Source of the DNA: Nocardioides sp. Root122
Lineage (GTDB): Bacteria; Actinomycetota; Actinomycetes; Propionibacteriales; Nocardioidaceae
NCBI RefSeq assembly: GCF_001425025.1
Contig: NZ_LMDE01000010.1
Location: 702,212 to 766,211, forward strand
Length of the DNA: 64,000 nt
Direction of reading: 5' to 3'
Under the pieces are notes generated by a model, which was not told the origin of the DNA, did no database searches, and saw nothing but the letters and a program-made list of their open reading frames with translations. Shown in pieces: positions 35,640-44,700 of the stretch. Made by a program: the position numbers and the translations under genes. How positions within the stretch are numbered: position 1 is the first letter of the stretch; each line of letters starts with the position of its first letter.

Positions 35640-35813
35640 AGGCCCGGGTGGTGGGAGGCCGTCGACTCGGATACCGCCGCCCAGGTTCTCGGACATTCAT
35701 CGGCGGTGATCACCAAAGAGTTCTACATCGACAAGGACCGGTCGACGCCCGACGTGACGCACCTCCTGCAACGATTCGCCGGCGACGCCCTGACGGACCC
35801 ATCACCTCAGTGA
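35640..35813 (+). pseudogene. C-terminal remnant of a tyrosine integrase
   Basis: The frame ending in TGA at 35811-35813 reads 'VDSDTAAQVLGHSSAVITKE', 'FYIDKDRSTPDVTHLLQRFA'. This is the end of a phage/ICE tyrosine recombinase: the conserved 'LGHS' and the region with the catalytic Tyr (in FYIDK). Box I and the rest of the catalytic domain are missing. It sits about 190 bases from a tRNA-Pro 3' end, the usual position of an integrase next to its attachment site. Confidence 0.75.
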
Positions 35814-35958
35814 CGTCGCGGCAACCCGGGTCCAACTGCCGCATCACGGCGAAGCGCGACTCGACCATGCCGCTTCGAACCTGGGCACAAACGGGGCATA
35901 CCGCGATGATTTCCGTGCCATGAACGTGCCACAAGGGCTCCTGGTCCAAGGACGACGA

Positions 35959-35992
35959 AGCCCCTGACCCGCGTCTCCGCAGGTCAGGGGCT
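35959..35992. terminator. Terminator hairpin downstream of tRNA-Pro
   Basis: Perfect 11-bp inverted repeat (35959-35969 with 35982-35992), loop of 12, 10 bases beyond the 3' end of the tRNA gene on the minus strand. On that strand it is followed by TTCGTCGTCC. The rest of the 35496-36002 interval holds only the integrase remnant and A/C-rich short repeats near 35885-35935 (ggcacaaacggggca, gtgccacaaggg). Confidence 0.8.
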
Positions 35993-36002
35993 CCTCCTCG
36001 GT

Positions 36003-36075
<73 letters not shown>

Positions 36076-36164
36076 AGTGCTCCTCGGCACGAGGCCTCCG
36101 GAGCGAGTGGAACACTACCGCAGGCCCTCGGGAGTCACGGAATCGACCCGCCTCCCGGGGCCGA

Positions 36165-37529
36165 TCAGCGCTTGCGCTTCTCCCGCGGCTTCTGGTTGAT
36201 CACGATCGGGGTGCCGACGAAGCCGAACTCCTCACGCAGGCGACGCTCCACGAAACGCTCGTAGGACGCGTCGAGCTTGCCGCTCGTGAACAGCACGAAC
36301 GTCGGCGGCGCGGTGGAGGGCTGCGTGGCGAAGAGGATCTTCGCCTGCTTGCCGCTGCGGACCGGGTGCGGGTGCTCGGCGACGAGGCGGCCGAGGAACG
36401 CGTTGAGCGCGCCCGTGCCGATGCGGGTCTCCCAGCCCTCGAGCGCCTTGTCGATGGCCGGCACGAGCCGGTCGACGTGCCAGCCGGTCCGCGCGGTGAA
36501 GTTGATGCGCGGCGCCCAGGTCAGCTGGACGAGGTCCCGCTCGATCTCGCGCTCGAGGTAGTAGCGGCGCTCCTCGTCGACGAGGTCCCACTTGTTGAAG
36601 GCGATCACCATCGCCCGGCCCGCGTCGCGGATGGTCTGGATGATGCGCATGTCCTGCTCGGACACCGTCTCGCTCGCGTCGAGCACCAGCACCGCCACCT
36701 CGGCGCGGTCGATGGCCGTCGAGGTGCGCAGGGAGGCGTAGTACTCGTGGCCCGAGGCCTGGTTGACACGCTTGCGAATGCCGGCGGTGTCGATGAAGCG
36801 CCAGGTGCGGTCGCCGAGCTGGATGAGCTCGTCGACGGGGTCGACCGTCGTGCCGGCGGCGTTGTCGACGACGACGCGGTCCTCCTTGGCGAGCATGTTG
36901 AGCAGCGAGGACTTGCCGACGTTGGGCTTGCCGACGATGGCGATGCGGCGGGGGCCGCCGACCTCCTCGAACGACTCGGCCGGCGTCTCCGGCAGCGCCG
37001 CGAGGATGGCGTCGAGCATGTCGCCGGACCCGCGACCGTGCAGCGCGGAGACGGCGAACGGCTCCCCCAGGCCGAGGTTCCACAGGCCGTAGGCCTCGGC
37101 CTCGGTGCGCTGGTCGTCGACCTTGTTGGCGGCGAGGACGACCGGCTTGCCCGACTTGCGCAGGATCCGTACGACGGCCTCGTCGGCGTCGGTGATGCCC
37201 ACGGTCGCGTCGACGACGAACAGGACAGCGTCGGCGAGCGTGACCGCGACCTCGGCCTGGCCGGCGATCCGCTCGGCGAGCCCGCGGGCGTCGGGGTCCC
37301 AGCCACCGGTGTCCACGACGGTGAAGGCGCGGCCGTTCCAGTTGGCGTCGTAGGACACGCGGTCACGGGTCACGCCCGGGCGGTCCTCCACGACGGCCTC
37401 GCGACGTCCGATGATCCGGTTGACCAGCGTGGACTTGCCCACGTTGGGGCGGCCCACCACGGCCAGGACGGGGGTCGGGCCGGACGGCTCGTCGGAACCT
37501 GGCTCGACGACGGCGTCGTACTCAGTCAT
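36165..37529 (-). CDS. der: Ribosome-biogenesis GTPase Der (EngA)
   Basis: A 454-residue tandem GTPase. Domain 1 G1 '[16 protein letters not shown]', then 'EDRPGVTRD', 'DTGGWD', and 'NKVDDQ' as G4. Domain 2 G1 '[16 protein letters not shown]', 'DTAGIRKRV' and 'NKWDLVDEE'. The C-terminal KH-like domain ends with '[15 protein letters not shown]'. Der acts in 50S subunit assembly. ATG 37529 follows the plsC stop by 7 bases; the gene is last of the aroH-tyrA-cmk-plsC-der run and is followed by the tRNA-Pro gene. Confidence 0.97.
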   Translation of the reverse strand: MTEYDAVVEPGSDEPSGPTPVLAVVGRPNVGKSTLVNRIIGRREAVVEDRPGVTRDRVSYDANWNGRAFTVVDTGGWDPDARGLAERIAGQAEVAVTLADAVLFVVDATVGITDADEAVVRILRKSGKPVVLAANKVDDQRTEAEAYGLWNLGLGEPFAVSALHGRGSGDMLDAILAALPETPAESFEEVGGPRRIAIVGKPNVGKSSLLNMLAKEDRVVVDNAAGTTVDPVDELIQLGDRTWRFIDTAGIRKRVNQASGHEYYASLRTSTAIDRAEVAVLVLDASETVSEQDMRIIQTIRDAGRAMVIAFNKWDLVDEERRYYLEREIERDLVQLTWAPRINFTARTGWHVDRLVPAIDKALEGWETRIGTGALNAFLGRLVAEHPHPVRSGKQAKILFATQPSTAPPTFVLFTSGKLDASYERFVERRLREEFGFVGTPIVINQKPREKRKR

Positions 37530-37536
37530 GGGGTGC

Positions 37537-38295
37537 TCACAGCTTCTGGGTGGGAGGAACGAGCCCGGTGTCGGGGTCGTCCTCGGATTGTCCCGCAGGA
37601 AGCGGTCCGGGCAAGGATCGTCGCGTCTGCGCGAGGGCGCCGTCCAGCTCGGACAGCATGTGCAACCGCAACAACACCGACGACTCCCGCACGTGTTCCC
37701 GCGTCCGCGGCCACGGCTGCTGTGTGATTCGCCACGGTGCGCCGAAGACCACGTCGATGCTGCCGCCACGCTCCGGCAGGGCGTTGCTCGAGCCACCGGC
37801 CGGGCGCGTGCCGATCATCGTGACGGGCACGACCGGGGCGCCCGTCACGAGGGCGAGGTAGGCGGCACCGTGGTGGAAGCGGCCGAGCCGGCCGTCGCCG
37901 CGCGTGCCCTCGGGGAAGATGCCGGCGACTCCCCCGTCGCGCACGACGCGCAGGCAGGACCGGATCGCGCCCGGGTCGGCGGCGTAGCGGTCGAGCGGGA
38001 TCTGGCCTGCGGCCCGCAGGAACCCACCGAGCCGTCCCGCGAACATCTCCTGCTTGGTCAGGGCGTGGACCGGTCGTGGCGAGAAGACGGCCAGCAGCGG
38101 GCCGTCGATGACGCCGACGTGGTTGGCCGCCAGGATCACCCCACCGTGCGGGGGCACCCGGTCCTGGCCGTGCACGCGGACCGGCCACCGGCGTCGGACG
38201 AGCCGGGCGGCTGTCGGGCGGAGGCCGTGCAGCAGGCGCGTCGGCGGGTGCCGCTCCGCACTCCGCGGCAGCGCGAGGTGGTCGGCCGCGCTCAC
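37537..38295 (-). CDS. 1-acyl-sn-glycerol-3-phosphate acyltransferase-family protein
   Basis: A 252-residue PlsC-type acyltransferase. The catalytic H-x4-D motif is '[16 protein letters not shown]' (about residues 56-71). Acceptor-binding motif '[20 protein letters not shown]' and '[12 protein letters not shown]' follow. It should acylate lysophosphatidic acid or a related lipid at the inner face of the membrane. GTG 38295 overlaps the cmk stop by 4 bases (GTGA); the cmk-plsC-der order is conserved in actinobacteria. The Pro-rich C-terminal tail is unusual but short. Confidence 0.92.
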   Translation of the reverse strand: MSAADHLALPRSAERHPPTRLLHGLRPTAARLVRRRWPVRVHGQDRVPPHGGVILAANHVGVIDGPLLAVFSPRPVHALTKQEMFAGRLGGFLRAAGQIPLDRYAADPGAIRSCLRVVRDGGVAGIFPEGTRGDGRLGRFHHGAAYLALVTGAPVVPVTMIGTRPAGGSSNALPERGGSIDVVFGAPWRITQQPWPRTREHVRESSVLLRLHMLSELDGALAQTRRSLPGPLPAGQSEDDPDTGLVPPTQKL

Positions 38296-39002
38296 GCGTC
38301 CTCCCGGGCCCCCGGCTGGTCCTGCGCCCGGGTCGCGAGGTCGACGATGCGGTCGATGACCTCGGCCAGCGTGAGGTGGGTGCTGTCGACGTGCACGGCG
38401 CCCTCGGCCATGGTGAGGGGCGCGGTCGCGCGACCGGAGTCGATCCGGTCGCGCTCGAGCAGCGACTCCTGCGTGCTGGCCACGTCTCCCCCGCCCAGCT
38501 CCGCCGTGCGGCGCTCGGCACGCGCGTCCGGGTCGGCGCTCAGGTAGACCTTGACCTCGGCCTGCGGCCACACGACCGAGCCGATGTCGCGGCCCTCCAC
38601 GACGATGCCGCCGTCGCCGATGACCGCGCGCTGGAGGTCGAGCAGGCGGGCACGGACCTCGGGCACCGCGCTGACCGGGCTCACCGCTGCAGTGACGTCT
38701 GCGCCGCGGATCTCCACGGAGACGTCGTGGCCGTCGACGGTGATCGTCGGCGCGGCCGGGTCGGTGCCCGACTCGATGCCGGGACGCCCGGCGACTGCGG
38801 CGACCGCCTCCCCGTCGCGTACGTCGACGCCCTCGCGCAGCAGCCACCAGGTCATCGCCCGGAACATCGCGCCGGTGTCGAGGTAGCGCAGGCCCAGGCG
38901 CTCGGCCACGCCGCGCGAGGTGCTCGACTTGCCGGAGCCGGACGTGCCGTCGACGGCGATGACGAGGGACTCGTGGCCAGGGGCGGTGTCGGCGTGGTTC
39001 AC
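38292..39002 (-). CDS. cmk: Cytidylate kinase
   Basis: A 236-residue (d)CMP kinase. P-loop 'DGTSGSGKSSTSRGVAERLG' near residue 17, 'LRYLDTGAMFRAMTWW' substrate loop, 'IVVEGRDIGSVVWP' and 'KVYLSADPDARAERR', and 'RDRIDSGRATAPLT' near the lid. It phosphorylates CMP and dCMP with ATP. The start is GTG 39002, with no strong Shine-Dalgarno. Eleven bases separate it from tyrA, so the genes form an operon. Confidence 0.95.
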   Translation of the reverse strand: MNHADTAPGHESLVIAVDGTSGSGKSSTSRGVAERLGLRYLDTGAMFRAMTWWLLREGVDVRDGEAVAAVAGRPGIESGTDPAAPTITVDGHDVSVEIRGADVTAAVSPVSAVPEVRARLLDLQRAVIGDGGIVVEGRDIGSVVWPQAEVKVYLSADPDARAERRTAELGGGDVASTQESLLERDRIDSGRATAPLTMAEGAVHVDSTHLTLAEVIDRIVDLATRAQDQPGAREDA

Positions 39003-39013
39003 GGGCGAGAAGG

Positions 39014-40111
39014 TTACCGGTGGGTCGTCCACCCGCGGGATTCGAGAGCGGCCAGCAGCCGCTCGGCACTGTTCTCCTCGACCACCAGCTCGGTCAGACC
39101 CACCGGGCGGCCGGGGTCGTGGTCGATGTGGACGTCCTCGATGTTGACGCCCACCTCGCCCGCGTCGCCGAACAGGCGTGCGAGCTCGCCGGGGTGGTCG
39201 GGGACGGACACGAAGACCGACCGCGTCGGCCGTGCCGGTCCACCGTGCTTGCCGGGGATCGCGGCCGTGCCGTCGTTGCCCCGGACCAGGATCTCGACCA
39301 GGTCCGGGCCGGCGTCGGCGGCCACGGCCGTCATCAGGGCGTCGAGGTCGGCGCGCACCTCGGCGAGCAGGTCGAGGACAGCCTCGCTGTTGGCCTCCAG
39401 GATCTGCTGCCACAGCGCCGGGTCGCTCGCCGCGACGCGCGTCACGTCGCGCACGCCCTGACCCGACAGGGCGAGGTGCTCGGGCGGCGCCGAGGCCAGT
39501 CGCCCGGCGACCAGCACCGCGGCGAGGTGCGGCAGGTGCGACGTACGGGCGACGGCGCGGTCGTGCTCGTCGGGCGCCAGCCGCAGCGGCGTCGCGCCGC
39601 ACTCCAGGACCAGCTGCTCCACGAGGGCGACGGCTCGCTCCGGCGCACCGGAATGGGGGGTGACCGCCCACGGCCGGCCGTCGAACAGCGCCGCGCTCGC
39701 CGCCAGCGGCCCGGAGCGCTCGCTGCCGGCCATCGGGTGCGAGCCGACGTAGCGGCCGAGGTCCGTCGCCGGCACCCGGGCTGCGACCGCCTCCAGCGGT
39801 GCCGCCTTCACGCTGCCGACGTCGGTGACCACCGCGTCCGAGCGCCCCAGCGCTGCCACGATCGCCTCCGGGATCGCCGCGGGCGGGACCGCCACCACCA
39901 CGAGCTGTGGTCGGTCCGCCGGGGTCACGACCCGACCGGCGCCGAGGCCGGTGGCGGTGCGGATGTTCTCGTCGGAGGTGTCGCGCAGCACCACCTCCAG
40001 GCCGAGGCGGCGGCAGACCAGGGCGATCGACGTGCCGATCAGGCCGGCGCCGACGACCTCGACCGGCCCGATCAGGGCGGGCACCGCATCCCCGGGGCGG
40101 GGGTCAGTCAT
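39014..40111 (-). CDS. tyrA: Prephenate dehydrogenase with C-terminal ACT domain
   Basis: A 365-residue enzyme of tyrosine synthesis. Rossmann motif 'VEVVGAGLIGTSIALVCRRL' (about residues 17-36), 'VTDVGSVKAAPLEAV', and the catalytic-site region 'GSHPMAGSERSGP' followed by 'TPHSGA'. The C-terminal part 'VFVSVPDHPGELARLFGDAG' to 'GLTELVVEENSAERLL' is an ACT domain, probably for feedback inhibition by tyrosine. The ATG overlaps the aroH stop by 8 bases, pairing the chorismate mutase and prephenate dehydrogenase steps. Confidence 0.95.
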   Translation of the reverse strand: MTDPRPGDAVPALIGPVEVVGAGLIGTSIALVCRRLGLEVVLRDTSDENIRTATGLGAGRVVTPADRPQLVVVAVPPAAIPEAIVAALGRSDAVVTDVGSVKAAPLEAVAARVPATDLGRYVGSHPMAGSERSGPLAASAALFDGRPWAVTPHSGAPERAVALVEQLVLECGATPLRLAPDEHDRAVARTSHLPHLAAVLVAGRLASAPPEHLALSGQGVRDVTRVAASDPALWQQILEANSEAVLDLLAEVRADLDALMTAVAADAGPDLVEILVRGNDGTAAIPGKHGGPARPTRSVFVSVPDHPGELARLFGDAGEVGVNIEDVHIDHDPGRPVGLTELVVEENSAERLLAALESRGWTTHR

Positions 40112-40481
40112 GGCTGGTCGTCCGCGACAGGTCCCGTCGCAGGTTGGCAGCGCCGTGGAGGTAGACGTGGGTGACCTCGGCGCGCGGCAGCTCCGTGTCG
40201 ACGTGCGCCATCAGCCGCACCACGCGGGGCATCGACCCCTCGATCTCCAGCTCGCGCGCGCAGACCAGCGGCACGTCGGAGAAGCCGAGCTGCCGCGCCG
40301 CGTAGGCCGGGAACTCGCTGGTCAGGTCGCTCGTGGCGGTGAAGATGATCGAGATGAAGTCGTCGACCGCCAGGTCGTTGGCCGACATCACGTCGGTGAC
40401 GAGCTCCGCGACCCGGTCGAGCATGTGCTCCCGGGTGTCCTCGTCGAGCTGCGTCGCTCCTCGTACTGCCCTCACTGCCAC
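40104..40481 (-). CDS. aroH: Monofunctional chorismate mutase, AroH type
   Basis: A 125-residue chorismate mutase of the trimeric pseudo-alpha/beta-barrel (AroH) class: 'MAVRAVRGATQLDEDTREHM' with catalytic Arg, 'DFISIIFTATSDLTSEFPAY', 'VPLVCARELEIEGSMPR', and 'VRLMAHVDTELPRAEVTHVY'. It converts chorismate to prephenate, used by the downstream, overlapping tyrA. Confidence 0.96.
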   Translation of the reverse strand: MAVRAVRGATQLDEDTREHMLDRVAELVTDVMSANDLAVDDFISIIFTATSDLTSEFPAYAARQLGFSDVPLVCARELEIEGSMPRVVRLMAHVDTELPRAEVTHVYLHGAANLRRDLSRTTSHD

Positions 40482-40549
40482 GGGAGAACCCTAGGCCAGC
40501 CGCCGCGCCCACCCGCGCCCCGTCTCGCGGGCCGACGGGCACCACCGCC

Positions 40550-40951
40550 TCAGGCCGGCTGGTAGCTCCCGAACGACCAGTGGTTGCCCTCCGGGTCGCT
40601 CACGCTGCCGCCGCGACCGCCGTAGTCCTGGTCGACCATCGGCCGCACCACCGTCGCGCCGGCTGCCACCGCGGCGTCGAAGACCGCGTCGGGGTCGGGG
40701 GTGACGAGGTACGCCGCTGCCGGACCCGTGCCGGCCAGCGCGCCGTCCGGGCGGTCCGAGCCGAACATGATCCCGCCGCCACCGGGCCACGCCCACTCGG
40801 CGTGCACGACCACCGACGGGTCCGCCTCGTCGCGGAGGGTGACGTGCTCGGCGAACCCGATCGCCCGCAGCCACGTGATCATCGTGTCGGCGTCCCGCAC
40901 GGAGAACGTGTGCCACAAGGTGGTGCGGGAGACGTCGGTGGTGCCTGCCAT
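40550..40951 (-). CDS. VOC-family protein (PhnB/glyoxalase-like)
   Basis: A 133-residue VOC domain protein. 'LWHTFSVRDADTMITWLRAI' at the N-terminus, 'AEWAWPGGGGIMFGSD' in the middle and 'QDYGGRGGSVSDPEGNHWSF' at the C-terminus are typical of PhnB-like proteins. It lies directly downstream of an AraC-family regulator on the same strand, which suggests that it is that regulator's target. Substrate unknown. Confidence 0.88.
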   Translation of the reverse strand: MAGTTDVSRTTLWHTFSVRDADTMITWLRAIGFAEHVTLRDEADPSVVVHAEWAWPGGGGIMFGSDRPDGALAGTGPAAAYLVTPDPDAVFDAAVAAGATVVRPMVDQDYGGRGGSVSDPEGNHWSFGSYQPA

Positions 40952-40995
40952 GGGTGTTCCTCCTGGTCGTCGGCCGGCCGGTCCGGCCGTCGACC

Positions 40996-41823
40996 TCAGG
41001 GTCCCGCGCCCCGGTCACCGGTGGCTTGGACGATCGGGAACTCCCGGCGCACCCACTCGGTCGGGCTGCACCCCGCGAACCCGGTCCACTCCCGCGCGAG
41101 GTGCGCCTGGTCGGCGTACCCGCTCTCGGCGGCGACGCGTGCCACCGACACCTCGCCGTCGAGCACCGCGCGGCGCAGCCGGCCGTGCGCGCGGGAGAAC
41201 CGCGCCAGGCGCTGGTAGGTCTTGGGGGTGAGGCCGACCTCGTCGCGCACCAGCGTGCTGAGCCGCCGTCGGCTGTAGCCCACGTCGCCGGCAGCCGCGG
41301 CCACAGGCACGCCCCGCGTCAGCAGCGCCATCGCGCGCGCGACCTCCGGCCGGGGCGGCGGGTGCTCGTGGCGTCTCAGCGACGCGAGGAGCGCGCCTTC
41401 CAGGGCGGCGAGGCGTCCGTCCCAGGTGGTCTCGGCGGCGAGCCGCTCGGCGAGGTCGGAGAGACCGGCGTCGACGTCGTCGAGGTGGAGCAGCTCCCCG
41501 GCCAGCGCGCTCGCCGGCACTCCCCACAGTGCTCGCGCTCCGGCGGGGGTGAGGCTGAGCTGGATGCCGCGCTGGCGGTCCCCGTGGTGCACCGCGGCGG
41601 CGGTGGTGTGCAGGCCCGAGACCGACGACCAGCCGACGGTCCGCGTGTCGGGCGCGCCGTCCCACGACACCTCGAGCGGCTCGTCGACCGGGAGGACGAA
41701 CGTCAGGGCCGTGGACGGCATCCCGATGTGCACGCCGGGGCCGCCGAACGTGACGTCGTAGACCACGATCGAGCACACGAACGGCGTCAGCGCGGGATGC
41801 ACGGCGGCCAGCCCCTCACCCAT
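40996..41823 (-). CDS. AraC-family transcriptional regulator
   Basis: A 275-residue regulator. The N-terminal about 180 residues form a sensor region with 'GVHIGMPSTALTFVLPVDEP' and 'RGIQLSLTPAGARALWGVPA'. The C-terminal AraC double helix-turn-helix includes 'VPVAAAAGDVGYSRRRLSTL' and 'VSVARVAAESGYADQAHLAR', ending 'FAGCSPTEWVRREFP'. It precedes the VOC gene by 44 bases. The pair interrupts the aroH and rluB blocks. Ligand unknown. Confidence 0.92.
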   Translation of the reverse strand: MGEGLAAVHPALTPFVCSIVVYDVTFGGPGVHIGMPSTALTFVLPVDEPLEVSWDGAPDTRTVGWSSVSGLHTTAAAVHHGDRQRGIQLSLTPAGARALWGVPASALAGELLHLDDVDAGLSDLAERLAAETTWDGRLAALEGALLASLRRHEHPPPRPEVARAMALLTRGVPVAAAAGDVGYSRRRLSTLVRDEVGLTPKTYQRLARFSRAHGRLRRAVLDGEVSVARVAAESGYADQAHLAREWTGFAGCSPTEWVRREFPIVQATGDRGAGP

Positions 41824-41856
41824 GCCCCCACGCTAGCCGTGGGCTCCGACCTCGGG

Positions 41857-42660
41857 TCAGAGCTCCGCGGTGTCCATCAGCTCGCCCAGCTCGGCGACGG
41901 TCAGCTCGCGCATCTCCCCTGCCCGCAGCCGTGCGAGGGTCAGCGGACCGATCGCGGTGCGGGTCAGGCGGCGCACGGGGTGGCCGACGTGGTCGAGCAG
42001 CCGGCGCACGATGCGGTTGCGACCCTCGTGGATCGTGAGCTCGACGATGGACCGGTTGCTGCCCTCGCGGCGCGGGTCACCGCCCAGCACGCGGGCGCGG
42101 CTGACGGTCACCGGGCCGTCGTCCAGGCTGACCCCGGCGAGCAGCTCGCGGATCGTGCGGACGTGCACCTCGCCCTCCACCTCGGCGACGTAGGTCTTGT
42201 CGACCTCGTGCGAGGGGTGCGCGAGGCGCTGGGCGAAGTCACCGTCGTTGGTGAGGATGATCAGGCCCTCGGTGTCGGTGTCGAGGCGCCCGACGTGGAA
42301 GAGCCGCTCCGGACGGTCCGCGACGAGGTCGCCGAGCGTGCGCCGCCCCTCGGGGTCGCTCATCGTCGAGACCACCCCGCGCGGCTTGTTGAGCACCAGG
42401 TAGACCTTGTCGCTGATCGGCGGCAGGCGCTTGCCCTCGACCCTGATCACTGCGGTGCGGGGGTCGACCTTCGTGCCGAGGCGGGTGACCACCTCACCGT
42501 CGACCTCGACGAGGCCGTCGAGCATCAGCTCCTCGCACTTGCGCCGGCTGGCGACGCCCGACTGGGCGAGGAGCTTCTGCAGGCGGATCAGGCCGTCCTC
42601 ATCGGTGTCGGGACGCTGGGAGGCGGGCTGGTCGTTGTCGGGGGCGTCGTGCGGCTTCAT
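41857..42660 (-). CDS. rluB: Pseudouridine synthase RluB/RsuA family
   Basis: A 267-residue enzyme with an N-terminal S4 RNA-binding domain ('IRLQKLLAQSGVASRRKCEE') and the RsuA-family catalytic motif 'VGRLDTDTEGLIILTNDGD', whose Asp attacks uridine; 'NKPRGVVSTMSDPEGRRT' and 'TIHEGRNRIVRRLLDHVGHP' also fit. It probably modifies 23S rRNA. The ATG overlaps the scpB stop by 4 bases, as in other actinobacteria where rluB follows scpAB. Confidence 0.95.
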   Translation of the reverse strand: MKPHDAPDNDQPASQRPDTDEDGLIRLQKLLAQSGVASRRKCEELMLDGLVEVDGEVVTRLGTKVDPRTAVIRVEGKRLPPISDKVYLVLNKPRGVVSTMSDPEGRRTLGDLVADRPERLFHVGRLDTDTEGLIILTNDGDFAQRLAHPSHEVDKTYVAEVEGEVHVRTIRELLAGVSLDDGPVTVSRARVLGGDPRREGSNRSIVELTIHEGRNRIVRRLLDHVGHPVRRLTRTAIGPLTLARLRAGEMRELTVAELGELMDTAEL

Positions 42661-43433
42661 GTGATCTCGGTCCCGCCGTCGGGCTCGGTGCCCGACCCGC
42701 TGTGCGGGGAGGCGTGGGCGGGCGTGGGTTCGGGGGCCTGCTCAGGCGTCGGCTCCGCTGCGGGCTCGGGGGTCGGCTCGGCGGGGGCGTCGAGGCCGGC
42801 GACGCTGGCCAGCTCGTCCTCCAGGTCGTCCATGTCGGGGAGGTACGGCGCCAGCTCGGGCAGCTCGTCGATCGAGGTGATCCCGATCCGCTCGAGGAAG
42901 TACGACGTCGTCCGGTAGAGGTTCGCGCCGCTGTGCTCGTCCTGGCCGGCCTCCTCGACGAGGCCGCGGGTGAGCAGCGTGCGCATGACGCCGTCGACGT
43001 TCACGCCGCGGATCGCCGACACACGCGCCCGCGAGACGGGCTGCTTGTAGGCGACCACGGACAGCGTCTCGAGCGCCGCCTGGGTGAGCCGGGCCTGCTG
43101 GCCGTCGAGCACGAAGGACTCCACCACCGCGGCGAACTCCGGCCGCGAGTAGAAGCGCCAGCCCCCCGCGACGGCGCGCAGGTCGAAGCCGCGGCCCTGC
43201 TCGGCGTACTCCGCGGCGAGCGACTCGAGCGCCGCGGTGACGTCGGCGACGGGATGGCCGACCACCGACGCGAGCCGCACCTGGTCGAGCGGCTCGTCGC
43301 AGACCATCAAGATGGCCTCCAGCGCCGGGCGCAGCTCGGCGACGGCCACCGCCAGGGTGTCGACGTCGTCGCCCTCGGTCGTCGCCGTGCCGGCCTCGAC
43401 CGGCTGCTCCGCCGGCTCGGGCTGCTCGCTCAC
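42657..43433 (-). CDS. scpB: Segregation and condensation protein B
   Basis: A 258-residue ScpB, the winged-helix (KITE) partner of ScpA in the SMC complex. 'LRPALEAILMVCDEPLDQVR', 'GRGFDLRAVAGGWRFYSRPE', 'RLTQAALETLSVVAYKQPVS' and 'RGLVEEAGQDEHSGANLYRT' are family hallmarks. A Pro/Glu/Ala-rich tail of about 50 residues follows the domain. GTG 43433 overlaps the scpA stop by 4 bases. Confidence 0.95.
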   Translation of the reverse strand: MSEQPEPAEQPVEAGTATTEGDDVDTLAVAVAELRPALEAILMVCDEPLDQVRLASVVGHPVADVTAALESLAAEYAEQGRGFDLRAVAGGWRFYSRPEFAAVVESFVLDGQQARLTQAALETLSVVAYKQPVSRARVSAIRGVNVDGVMRTLLTRGLVEEAGQDEHSGANLYRTTSYFLERIGITSIDELPELAPYLPDMDDLEDELASVAGLDAPAEPTPEPAAEPTPEQAPEPTPAHASPHSGSGTEPDGGTEIT

Positions 43434-44362
43434 TCGTCCTCCTGGGGCTCGTCCGCCCGGTCCGCACCTGCGTCGGCGGGTGTCGCGTCGCTGTCACCAT
43501 CATCGTCGGACGGCGGGGCGCCGTCGAATTCGTCGTGGATGTCCACGTCGCCGTCCTCGGCGCCCGTCCAGCGCACGGTCAGCTCACCGAGCGGCGTGAC
43601 CTGGTCGAAGGAGACGGCCCCCTCGCGGAACAGCTCGAGGAGCGAGAGGAACCGCGCCACCGTCGTGAGCCGGTCGGGCGAGTCGCCGCACAGCGCTCGG
43701 AACGTCATGGTGCCGCTGCGCCGCAGCCGGTCCACCACCACCTGTCCCTGCTCGCGGACGCTGACCTTGGCCGCGTGGATGTGCTGGAGCGAGACCTCGA
43801 GCACCGGCTTGGGCTCCATCGCCCGTGCCGCGAGCTGCGCGAACTGCTCGAGGCCGATGCCGATCAGCACCTCGGGCAGCAGCGTGGCGAAGCGCTCCTC
43901 CAGGCCCACCGCCCGCGGGTGGCGTCGCGACTCCGAGGCCAGCCGCTCCTCGAACACCGAGGCGACCAACTTGAAGGCGCGGTACTGCATGAGCCGGGCG
44001 AACAGCAGGTCACGCGCCTCCAGCAGCGCGAGGTCCTCCTCGTCCTCCACGTCCCCCTGCGGCAGCAGCCGGGCGGCCTTCAGGTCGAGCAACGTGGCCG
44101 CGACGACGAGGAACGACGTGGTCGCCTCGAGGTCCCATGCACCACCCAGCTTCTTCACGTGGGCGATGAACTCGTCGGTGACCTGCGAGAGGGCGACCTC
44201 GGTGATGTCGAGCTTGTGCTTGGCGATCAGGCCGAGGAGCAGGTCGAAAGGACCCTCGAAGTTGTCCAGGCGTACGGCGAACGCCGGCGCCTCGCTGCCG
44301 GGCTCGAGGGCGGCTCCTGCCCCGGGGCCGGGGTCTGTGCCGGACGGGTGGGTGGCGCTCAC
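43430..44362 (-). CDS. scpA: Segregation and condensation protein A (kleisin)
   Basis: A 310-residue kleisin that bridges SMC heads: 'AVRLDNFEGPFDLLLGLIAK', 'HKLDITEVALSQVTDEFIAH', 'TTSFLVVAATLLDLKAARLL' and C-terminal winged helix 'VARFLSLLELFREGAVSFDQ'. An acidic Asp-rich tail closes the protein. GTG 44362 overlaps the preceding gene by 4 bases. Part of the parA-scpA-scpB operon. Confidence 0.95.
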   Translation of the reverse strand: MSATHPSGTDPGPGAGAALEPGSEAPAFAVRLDNFEGPFDLLLGLIAKHKLDITEVALSQVTDEFIAHVKKLGGAWDLEATTSFLVVAATLLDLKAARLLPQGDVEDEEDLALLEARDLLFARLMQYRAFKLVASVFEERLASESRRHPRAVGLEERFATLLPEVLIGIGLEQFAQLAARAMEPKPVLEVSLQHIHAAKVSVREQGQVVVDRLRRSGTMTFRALCGDSPDRLTTVARFLSLLELFREGAVSFDQVTPLGELTVRWTGAEDGDVDIHDEFDGAPPSDDDGDSDATPADAGADRADEPQEDE

Positions 44363-44700
44363 TCGTCCAGCAGCCGCTGGACCAGGGGGCTGTCGGCGCC
44401 CTGTGCCTCGAGGTCGGCGAGCACCAGGGCGAGGGCCTCCCGCACGAGGCGTCCGCGATCGACCGCCAGCCCGTGCTCGCGCCGCAGCATCAACCGCGCG
44501 TGCTCGATGTCGAGCAGCTCGTCGGCGGTGACGTAGACGGTCATCTTCTCGTCGTGCCGGATGCGCCCGCTCGGCTTCTTCGGAGCCGGCTCCGCGTCGT
44601 CGGCGACCGCGCGCACCCGGCGCGGGCGCTGCTCGGGGGCGGGCTCGGCGGCGCTGTCGGACGTCGGCCGGAACAGGTCGTCCGCGGCCGGCATGCTCAC
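44359..44700 (-). CDS. Small protein with candidate ribbon-helix-helix fold, between parA and scpA
   Basis: A 113-residue protein: about 50 polar, Pro/Ala-rich residues, then a compact domain 'RIRHDEKMTVYVTADELLDI', 'EHARLMLRREHGLAVDRGRL' and 'VREALALVLADLEAQGADSP'. One beta strand (MTVYVT) followed by two helices separated by a turn is the pattern of ribbon-helix-helix DNA-binding proteins such as ParG/CopG. GTG 44700 overlaps the parA stop; ATG 44694 is an alternative. As the direct partner of a ParA it is a candidate DNA-binding adaptor. No function has been verified. Confidence 0.75.
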   Translation of the reverse strand: MSMPAADDLFRPTSDSAAEPAPEQRPRRVRAVADDAEPAPKKPSGRIRHDEKMTVYVTADELLDIEHARLMLRREHGLAVDRGRLVREALALVLADLEAQGADSPLVQRLLDE

